This document shows, piece by piece, positions 58,679-64,000 of a DNA stretch of 64,000 nucleotides. Within the stretch, counting starts at the first letter, position 1, and every line of letters begins with the position of its first letter. Both the position numbers and the translations under genes were made by a program. This stretch comes from Streptomyces koelreuteriae (GTDB lineage Bacteria > Actinomycetota > Actinomycetes > Streptomycetales > Streptomycetaceae). A model generated the notes under the pieces. That model was not told the DNA's origin. It made no database searches and saw nothing but the letters and a program-made list of their open reading frames with translations. The stretch is from assembly GCF_018604545.1 (NCBI RefSeq), contig NZ_CP075896.1, forward strand, positions 8,370,001 to 8,434,000. Reading direction: 5' to 3'.

Positions 58679-59907
58679 GGGCGGTCCGGCGGGGTCGGAG
58701 TCAGCACGGCCACGGCGGTGTCGTCCCGCACCGGCCGGGCGGGACTGCTCGCGTCACGTATCGTCACGGCGGCCGTCACGGCCGGGTCGGCCAAGGGCGG
58801 ACCGGGGTCGGACGGCGGCGTCCAGCGGCTGGGCAGGCCGTCGGTGTGCAGGATCAGCAGCCGGTCGTCCCCCCAGTCGGCCTCCTCCTCGCGGAGGGTG
58901 CCGGGCCGGTGGACACCGACGATGCCGGGCCGCGACAGCAGATGACGCCAGGTGCCGTCCATGTGCAGCCGGGCCCCCACGTTGCCGATGCCGGCGAACC
59001 GCAGCCGCCCGGCCCGCAGGTCGAGCTGGGCCAGGGCGACGGCAGCGCCCCGGGTGCCCTTCAGCGCGTCGTGCAGCTGCCGCAGCGCCTCGGCGGGGGA
59101 GAGGTGGGCCCAGCGGTGCAGCGCCGCGACCGCGGCGGACGAGGCACGAGCGGCGTCCGGGCCGTGCCCCAGACCGTCCGCCAGCATCAGTGTCATCCTC
59201 TCCCCGGCCCGCACCCACGCCCAGGCGTCGCCCGAGCAGTCGGCTCCGGCGTACGGGATGTTCACGCCTCCGGCCCGCACACCTGGGGCCGGGCGGGACC
59301 AGGGGCCGTTTCCTGCTTCGTTCCCGGCTTCGTTCCCGAGGACACCACCGTTCCCGGGCCCGCCGCCGGACCACCCCGGGACGGCACCCCCCGGCAGGCC
59401 CGGCCCGGGCATGTCGCCCCAGCTCCCCGAGGCCCCGTCGGCCCACACCCGCACGGCCGGCCCGGCGGGCGTGCCGTCGCCGCGGGAGGCGGTGCCCACG
59501 CGGGCGACCGCGACCGTGCCGCGGCCGGGCCTGCTGTGCAGGCCGAAGTCGTCGGCGAGCCGCAGACACGTGCCGAGGCCCGCGCCCAGCGAGCGGGTCG
59601 TGGAGAAACCGTCGCGCAGCGCCGCGGGCACGTCGGCGATGCCCGGGCCGTGGTCGATCGCGGCGATCTGCACGACCCGGGGCTCCTCGCGTCCCTCCCG
59701 CAGCACGGGCCGCGCCACGACGTCGATGAGCACCTGACCACCCTCGGCGTGCTTGAGCAGATTCGTGGCGAGCTCGGTCGCGACCAGCGCGGCGGCCGCG
59801 GTGCGCCGCTCGTCGAGACCGGCCAGCGCGGCCGCGTCCTCCGCGGCGACCCGCGCGTCGCGCACCCGTGTCGAGTCGCGCACCGGGACGTCCCACACGC
59901 GCGGCAT
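58675..59907 (-). CDS. HATPase-PP2C fusion (RsbT/RsbX-like phosphatase)
   Basis: A 410-residue bifunctional protein. Residues 1-140 are a GHKL/RsbT-type ATPase domain (ALVATELATNLLKHAEGGQV, AIDHGPGIADVP, GAGLGTCLRLADDF). A ~60-residue Gly/Pro/Asn-rich linker (GNEAGNEAGN repeat) follows. Residues 205-405 form a SpoIIE-type PP2C domain with DAWAWVRAGERMTLMLADGL, GHGPDAARASSAAVAALH and LLILHTDGLPSRW. It likely resets the stressosome as RsbX does, or acts downstream. Start overlaps the rsbT stop (TGATG); the end overlaps the next gene (ATGA). Confidence 0.9.
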   Translation of the reverse strand: MPRVWDVPVRDSTRVRDARVAAEDAAALAGLDERRTAAAALVATELATNLLKHAEGGQVLIDVVARPVLREGREEPRVVQIAAIDHGPGIADVPAALRDGFSTTRSLGAGLGTCLRLADDFGLHSRPGRGTVAVARVGTASRGDGTPAGPAVRVWADGASGSWGDMPGPGLPGGAVPGWSGGGPGNGGVLGNEAGNEAGNGPWSRPAPGVRAGGVNIPYAGADCSGDAWAWVRAGERMTLMLADGLGHGPDAARASSAAVAALHRWAHLSPAEALRQLHDALKGTRGAAVALAQLDLRAGRLRFAGIGNVGARLHMDGTWRHLLSRPGIVGVHRPGTLREEEADWGDDRLLILHTDGLPSRWTPPSDPGPPLADPAVTAAVTIRDASSPARPVRDDTAVAVLTPTPPDRP

Positions 59908-60347
59908 CAGGCCTCCTCGCGCGGACGCGGCGGCTGGGCGACCCAGCAGGTCACCCGCACGGTCGTGCCGTCGCCCGGCGTGCTGTCGATGTGGAAGTCG
60001 TGCACCAGGCGCCGCGCGCCGCTCAGCCCCATCCCCAGCCCGCCGCCGGAGGTGTAGCCGTCGCAGAGCGCCCGGTCCAGGTCGGCGATGCCCGGCCCCT
60101 CGTCGGTGAAGGACAGCCGCAGGCCCTGCGCGCCCGCGCTGCCGACCCGCGTCGCCTCCATCTGCCCACCACCCCCGTGCACCAGGGTGTTGCGGGCCAG
60201 CTCACTGGCCGCGGTGACCAGCTTGGTCTGCGCCACCAGGCCGAAGCCGAGCCGGGCGGCGGCCTGCCGTACGTGCTGTCGCACCCACACCAGGTCCAGA
60301 TCCGACCGGATGGGCAGGCAGGCCTCCACGCCCGCGGCGGTGTGCAT
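59907..60347 (-). CDS. rsbT: RsbT-type switch kinase of the stressosome
   Basis: A 146-residue GHKL kinase. N-box VTAASELARNTLVHGGGGQM, G1 FTDEGPGIADLDRALC, G2 GYTSGGGLGMGLSGARRLVH and C-terminal DSTPGDGTTVRVTCW. RsbT phosphorylates RsbS and RsbR in the stressosome and, when freed, activates an RsbU-like phosphatase. The ATG at 60347 shares a base with the rsbS stop (TGATG). Gene order rsbR-rsbS-rsbT matches the Bacillus module. Confidence 0.93.
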   Translation of the reverse strand: MHTAAGVEACLPIRSDLDLVWVRQHVRQAAARLGFGLVAQTKLVTAASELARNTLVHGGGGQMEATRVGSAGAQGLRLSFTDEGPGIADLDRALCDGYTSGGGLGMGLSGARRLVHDFHIDSTPGDGTTVRVTCWVAQPPRPREEA

Positions 60348-60766
60348 CACGGACTCTCCTGACGCCCGCCGCCGGGACCGGTCACCGGCGTCCGCCGCGA
60401 GAGGAGCTCCAGGCCCGCCTCGGCGCTGAGCGCGGTACGCAGCCCCGGCAGCGTCAGTCCCAGTTCCACCAGGGTGATCGCGACCGCCGGGCGCATTCCG
60501 GCCACCACGGTCCGCGCGGCCAGCAGCTTGGCCTGCGCGGCGATCTCGGCCAGCACCCGGCCGAGGAAGGAGTCCACGATCTCCACGCCGGAGATGTCGA
60601 TGAGGACCCCGCGCACCCCGGTGCGGGAGATGGTCTCCGCGAGATCCTGCTGGAGCTGCTGCGCCGTGCTGTCGTGCAGGTCCCCCTGGAGCGTGACCAG
60701 GAGGACGTCGCCGAGCCGCAGGACCGGCACATGGCCCGTGGCGGGACGGAGGTAGGCGTCGCTCAC
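60347..60766 (-). CDS. rsbS: RsbS-type STAS scaffold of the stressosome
   Basis: A 139-residue STAS domain protein. Conserved core: VLLVTLQGDLHDSTAQQLQQ, VRGVLIDISGVEIVDSFLGR and VVAGMRPAVAITLVELGL. The switch serine is expected to be S66 in IVDSFLGR, the counterpart of Bacillus RsbS S59. It begins with GTG at 60766 and overlaps the rsbR stop by GTGA. RsbS and RsbR build the megadalton stressosome core that sequesters RsbT. Confidence 0.94.
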   Translation of the reverse strand: MSDAYLRPATGHVPVLRLGDVLLVTLQGDLHDSTAQQLQQDLAETISRTGVRGVLIDISGVEIVDSFLGRVLAEIAAQAKLLAARTVVAGMRPAVAITLVELGLTLPGLRTALSAEAGLELLSRRTPVTGPGGGRQESP

Positions 60767-61650
60767 CGCTGTCCCGCACCCGCGTTCACGATGTCCGCGC
60801 CGAGCTGGTGCAGCGCGTACCCCAGCGCGTCGGCGAGGTTCGCGCGGGTGATCACGTCCAGATCCAGACCGAGGTGGACGATCGTCTGCGCGATGGCGGG
60901 ACGGATGCCGGAGACGATGCACTCGGCGCCCATCAGCCGCGCGGCGGCGACCGTCTTCATCAGGTGCTGTGCCACCAGCGAGTCGACCGTGGGCACACCG
61001 GTGATGTCCAGGATCGCGAACCGGGCGTGCTGGTCGACGACGGCGTCCAGCAGCGTCTCCATGACCACCTGGCTGCGGGCACTGTCGAGCGTCCCGATCA
61101 GCGGCACGGCCACGATGCCGTCCCACAGCCGGATGACGGGCGTGGCCACCTCCATCAGCTGCAGCCGCTGCCGGTCGCTGAGCGCCTCCCACTCGCTCAG
61201 CGCCGTCTGCATGGCCACCAGCCGCAGGGTGCCCATCAGCACGGCGAACGCCGTCGAACACGCCCGCAGGTGCTCGGGCGGAGCCTGCTCCAGATCGGCG
61301 ACCAGCAGGTTCTCGACGGGCGGCCGCAGGGCGGCCAGCTCGCTGGAGACCTGGGTGTTGGACAGACCGGCACGAGAGCGGGCCGCGCCCATCCGGGCGA
61401 GCTGCTCCCGCACCGCGCTGAACCCCGCGGAGTCCGGGTCCTCCACCTGGTCCGAGTCGGCCACCCGCGCCAGCGCGTCCACGACGGCCTTGCCCGCCTC
61501 CACCGCCTCGTCGCGAGAGACGGTGAACACGGTGCGGAACAGGGGCTCGTCCGCCCACCGCTGGGCGATCTGTTCCCGCCGGCGGTGCAGGAAGTCCCTG
61601 ACCTCCCGGGTGGGCGTGGCGAGCTGTCCGTCCGCTTCGTGCTCCGGCAC
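60763..61650 (-). CDS. rsbR: RsbR-type stressosome sensor
   Basis: A 295-residue protein. The N-terminal half is a helical non-heme-globin-like sensor (EVRDFLHRRREQIAQRWADE, LSNTQVSSELAALRPPVENL). The C-terminal STAS domain has SEWEALSDRQRLQLMEVATP, VIRLWDGIVAVPLIGTLDSA, RFAILDITGVPTVDSLVAQH and CIVSGIRPAIAQTIVHLGLD. The second phospho-site (Bacillus T205, here in AQTIVHLG) is retained; the first (T171) is Ser in VDSLVAQH. GTG at 61650 follows GAGGAG. It heads the five-gene stressosome operon. Confidence 0.94.
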   Translation of the reverse strand: MPEHEADGQLATPTREVRDFLHRRREQIAQRWADEPLFRTVFTVSRDEAVEAGKAVVDALARVADSDQVEDPDSAGFSAVREQLARMGAARSRAGLSNTQVSSELAALRPPVENLLVADLEQAPPEHLRACSTAFAVLMGTLRLVAMQTALSEWEALSDRQRLQLMEVATPVIRLWDGIVAVPLIGTLDSARSQVVMETLLDAVVDQHARFAILDITGVPTVDSLVAQHLMKTVAAARLMGAECIVSGIRPAIAQTIVHLGLDLDVITRANLADALGYALHQLGADIVNAGAGQR

Positions 61651-61858
61651 CTGGTTCTCTCCTCATCCGCGTTTCGTCCGCGTTGCGTCGACCGAGCCCG
61701 CTTCGGAAACGAGAACGGCGTGGTGACACTTGCCGGGCGACAACTCTAACCATGCCCCGACCTCGTACGACACCGGATCCGGCGCGAGCGATCCGGTTCG
61801 GGGAAACGGCGGTTGTGCACCGCCGGGGCCGGTGCTGTGCCCGAGGGGAACCCGGTCG

Positions 61859-62260
61859 TCAGACGCCCGCTTCCCCCGGCTCCTCGGGGGTGTCCGGCGC
61901 CGCGTCGGCACGGGCCAGAGCCTCGTCCACGCTCTCCGATATCGGCACCGTGATGCTGACGCCCGTCAGGTCGAGGATGCGGCGTACGGCGGACGTCGGG
62001 CTGATGACGTGCACGCTGCCGGCGGTCTTACGGGTCTCCTGGTACACACGGAGGATGATGTTCATCCCCGACGAGTCCATGAAGGGGACGGACGACAGGT
62101 CGAGCAGGAAGTGCCGTCGGCCGTGGTGGAGTTGGTTGGCCAGATGAGCCTGGAACTCGGTCGCGGTGTCGACGTCCAGGTAGCCGTCGACCGTGATCAG
62201 GGCCACGTCCTCGCGGGGCAGCTCGACTTCCACGGACAGCGGATTCTGGGCGAGGGGCAC
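61859..62260 (-). CDS. RsbV/BldG-like STAS anti-sigma factor antagonist
   Basis: A 133-residue STAS protein with VALITVDGYLDVDTATEFQA, HFLLDLSSVPFMDSSGMNII and VHVISPTSAVRRILDLTGVS. MDSSGMN carries the serine that anti-sigma kinases phosphorylate. Unphosphorylated, it would bind a HATPase anti-sigma factor and release a SigB-type sigma. The GTG at 62260 was chosen because GGAGGT lies five bases upstream; in-frame TTG codons at 62272-62275 are upstream of it. A GGTCACC/GGTGACC inverted repeat sits in its leader. Confidence 0.92.
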   Translation of the reverse strand: MPLAQNPLSVEVELPREDVALITVDGYLDVDTATEFQAHLANQLHHGRRHFLLDLSSVPFMDSSGMNIILRVYQETRKTAGSVHVISPTSAVRRILDLTGVSITVPISESVDEALARADAAPDTPEEPGEAGV

Positions 62261-62604
62261 GAATACCTCCAACAAAAGCTACGGCCTGGTCAGGTCACCT
62301 CTCAGGGGTGACCGCGGTACGGGGCGACGCCGGTCATGGGGCGGGCTCGGATGCCGTGTCTCATGTGCCTCCCTTCGTCACCGGGCTCCGTTTTCACCGC
62401 GCCCCCGCGATTACCCCGGAAACCGCACCCCATTCCCCCTGCCCCGAACCTCTCCGGGATCCGCCGCTCCGCGTCGTACGGTGGCAGGGGTGTGCGCCGA
62501 ATGCGCGTGCGGCGGGAGGGTAATTGCTGCTGTGGAGCCGGGTGGGCGGGAACCGTCCGCCGGGGGATCCGCGAACCGCACATCGCGAGGGAGGATGGAA
62601 CAGC
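62261..62604. other. 344-bp divergent promoter region
   Basis: No gene is recognised. It separates the leftward RsbV-like gene from the rightward PRC-barrel gene. It holds the 7-bp inverted repeat at 62293-62313 and a GGGTAA element at about 62518 that could be part of a SigB-type -10, though no matching -35 was seen. Confidence 0.45.
62293..62313. promoter_or_regulatory. Inverted repeat in the leader of the RsbV-like gene
   Basis: GGTCACC (62293-62299) and GGTGACC (62307-62313) form a 7-bp perfect inverted repeat with a 7-bp spacer, 33 bp upstream of the GTG start on the minus strand. It could be an operator or leader hairpin. Confidence 0.45.
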
Positions 62605-62976
62605 GTGGCCATCGACAGAATCTGGTCGTACGCGCCGGACAGCGGGCACGTCGAGGGGCAGGACCTGACCGGGTTCACCGTCGCCGCGACCGACGGCACG
62701 ATCGGGCACCTGGACCGCGAGGCCGCCCCGCACGGCATGCGGCACCTGGTCGTCGACACCGGAGTCTGGGTGTTCGGCCGCAGCGTGCTGGTGCCGGCCG
62801 GAGTCGTCAACGGCATCGACACACAGGCCCGGAAGATCACACTGGCCTGCACCAGGGGAGACGCGAAGGAGGCCCCGCGCTTCCAGACGGACAGCGAGAC
62901 CAGGGACCGGGAGTATCTGACGGCCGTGGGCGACTACTACGACCGGCTGCCGCCCCGTGAGGCGACCCCGGTCTGA
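62605..62976 (+). CDS. PRC-barrel domain protein
   Basis: A 123-residue protein. The PRC-barrel fold is suggested by DLTGFTVAATDGTIGHLDRE, RHLVVDTGVWVFGRSVLVPA and GVVNGIDTQARKITLAC, with a C-terminal tail REYLTAVGDYYDRLPP. PRC-barrel proteins typically bind RNA or partner proteins; stand-alone Streptomyces versions are of unknown role and often stress-induced. GTG at 62605 follows GGAGGA nine bases upstream. It converges with the 63025 HATPase gene across a strong hairpin. Confidence 0.88.
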   Translation: MAIDRIWSYAPDSGHVEGQDLTGFTVAATDGTIGHLDREAAPHGMRHLVVDTGVWVFGRSVLVPAGVVNGIDTQARKITLACTRGDAKEAPRFQTDSETRDREYLTAVGDYYDRLPPREATPV

Positions 62977-62984
62977 GCGATCAT

Positions 62985-63026
62985 GAGCCGGTCACGGGCG
63001 CGCCGCGCCCGTGACGCTCCCGGCTC
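62985..63026. terminator. Strong bidirectional hairpin between convergent genes
   Basis: GTCACGGGCG (62991-63000) pairs perfectly with CGCCCGTGAC (63006-63015) around a CGCCG loop, and outer GAGCCG (62985-62990) pairs with CGGCTC (63021-63026) past a small bulge. It separates the PRC-barrel and HATPase genes. Confidence 0.8.
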
Positions 63027-63459
63027 ACCAGGGCAGGAACACGTGCACGTCCTTGCCGCGCTCGTCGGCCACCACGCTGACCTGGTCGCACAGGGTGTGG
63101 ATCAGGTGCCAGCCGATGCCGCCGCCACCGCTGCGCGGATCGAAGGGCCGCGGGGCGGGTTCCGTGCTGCTGGTGTCGTGCATCATCACGTGCACCCCGT
63201 CGAAGGTCCGGCGCATCCGCAGCGCGAACGGACCAGGGGCGTACTGCACCGCGTTGGCGGCCAGTTCCGTCACCACCAGCAGGATGTCGTCCCAGTACTC
63301 GGGGGCAGAGGGCGGGGAGGATCGTGCCAGGTCACGCAAGAACCCCTCCGCGGCCAGCCGCGCACCGGTCACGTCGTGCGGCTCGCCCACGAAGCTGTTC
63401 GTGCGGCTCGGGATGTCCTCGGAGGTCAGTGCGTCGTCCCCACGCGGCTCGGTTGACAT
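63025..63459 (-). CDS. HATPase anti-sigma-type regulator (RsbW-like)
   Basis: A 144-residue GHKL domain protein: LLVVTELAANAVQYAPGPFA (N-box), GVHVMMHDTSSTEPAPRPFD (G1 region) and GGGGIGWHLIHTLCDQVSVV (G2), ending GKDVHVFLPW. It is the second such protein in the island and is a candidate serine kinase for the RsbV-like STAS protein about 0.8 kb away. The ATG is preceded by GGAAAGGCGAT. Whether it also binds the 50637 sigma factor is unknown. Confidence 0.88.
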   Translation of the reverse strand: MSTEPRGDDALTSEDIPSRTNSFVGEPHDVTGARLAAEGFLRDLARSSPPSAPEYWDDILLVVTELAANAVQYAPGPFALRMRRTFDGVHVMMHDTSSTEPAPRPFDPRSGGGGIGWHLIHTLCDQVSVVADERGKDVHVFLPW

Positions 63460-63573
63460 ATCGCCTTTCCGGCCCGGTCGTCAGCAAGGGCTGTCGTCAG
63501 GGCTGTCGTCCTTTCTCTTGCGTCGCCACTGTCGTGTTCCCGTGCGAGCGCGGACTACGCGTCCGGTCCGCGT

Positions 63574-64000
63574 TCAACGGAACACGTTGTCCGAGTCGTC
63601 CCAGTGCGCAGGATCCTCCGGGGCGCCCGTCCGCCCGGGCCTGCGGCGCGACTCGTACATCGCGTCGATCTCGGCCGCGCAGTGCCGCACGATCTCGTCC
63701 CTGCGCAGCTTCATCGACGGCGTCAGCAGCCCGTTGGTCACGTCGAACGGCTCCGGCAGGACCCGGAACACCCGGATCGACTCCGACCGCGACACGGCGC
63801 TGTTGGCCGCGGCCACGGCCCGCGCCACCTCCTCCCGCAGCGCGTTCTCCTCCCGCGCCTCCCGCATCTCGCCCTGCAGCGCCAGCGCCGCCCGCCAGTG
63901 CGCCAGGAAATCCGGATCCAGCGTGATCAGGGCGCCGACACAGGGCCGGTTGTCGCCCACCACCACCGCCTGATGGATGAGCGGATGCATCCGCAGCCGC
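63574..64000 (-). CDS. Long-chain acyl-CoA synthetase, C-terminal fragment
   Basis: Only the last ~140 residues are in the window; the gene continues past 64000. The fragment HPLIHQAVVVGDNRPCVGAL, ITLDPDFLAHW, FRVLPEPFDVTNGLLTPSMK and LRRDEIVRHCAAEIDAMYES is the C-terminal region of AMP-forming fatty-acid-CoA ligases. K in TPSMKLRR is the catalytic lysine. This matches the FadD15-like group with an inserted helical segment. Its promoter is outside the window. Confidence 0.9.
   Translation of the reverse strand, partial: RLRMHPLIHQAVVVGDNRPCVGALITLDPDFLAHWRAALALQGEMREAREENALREEVARAVAAANSAVSRSESIRVFRVLPEPFDVTNGLLTPSMKLRRDEIVRHCAAEIDAMYESRRRPGRTGAPEDPAHWDDSDNVFR

Noticed and set aside
1..64000. 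Integrated mobile element or genomic island borders
   Set aside because: No transposase, integrase, attachment-site duplication at a tRNA or marked GC shift was seen.

Overview
The window is chromosomal DNA from a high-GC actinomycete, almost certainly a Streptomyces. GC is over 70 percent with extreme GC at third codon positions. It carries SsgA-like and WhiB-like developmental proteins, a melC1-melC2 tyrosinase pair, a 2-methylisoborneol (MIB) operon and several SigB-type partner-switching proteins. No IS element, prophage, CRISPR array, rRNA or convincing tRNA was seen.

Layout. 1-2.7 kb: truncated epoxide hydrolase, VOC protein, APH-type kinase, SGNH lipoprotein. 2.8-7.2 kb (minus): MIB odorant operon made of a Family 2B encapsulin/EshA-like shell protein, MIB synthase with a very long Pro-rich N-terminal tail, and geranyl-PP C-methyltransferase. 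7.7-10.6 kb: VOC protein, RNase H, tyrosinase and its copper chaperone. 10.9-16.9 kb: MFS exporter plus TetR behind a double palindromic operator, Tat-exported class II cholesterol-oxidase-like flavoenzyme, aldo-keto reductase, small proteins. 16.9-28.5 kb: SsgA-like protein, LLM oxidoreductase, serine hydrolase, degenerate Ser/Thr-kinase-like membrane protein, Thr/Ser dehydratase, polyprenyl synthetase coupled to a TPR protein, AIM24 protein, TerD-CAP-CAP fusion. 28.8-33.1 kb: SGNH lipoprotein and a large LAL-type LuxR regulator. 33.1-37.7 kb: a coupled three-gene operon (response-regulator/flavoreductase fusion, CNB-histidine kinase, UBP zinc finger) beside a tandem USP. 37.7-49.7 kb: metabolic and regulatory genes including AlkB, a TetR/FAD-dehydrogenase pair, a WhiB protein, a saccharopine-dehydrogenase-like/TetR pair and a LysG/LysE pair.

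49.9-63.5 kb is a general-stress signalling island. It holds a HATPase anti-sigma-type protein, a SigB-type sigma factor, DUF1206, FUSC, a type II NADH dehydrogenase, and a five-gene overlapping stressosome operon (rsbR-rsbS-rsbT, HATPase-PP2C fusion, GAF-PP2C). An RsbV-like STAS protein, a PRC-barrel protein and a second RsbW-like HATPase follow. The logical circuit is stressosome release of RsbT, then PP2C phosphatases, then STAS antagonists, then HATPase anti-sigma proteins, then the sigma factor. The window ends inside an acyl-CoA synthetase gene.

The three most interesting items are the encapsulated MIB operon with its expanded cargo tail, the REC-flavoreductase/CNB-kinase/UBP operon, and the complete stressosome island. 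All functional calls come from reading protein sequences; no database search was run.
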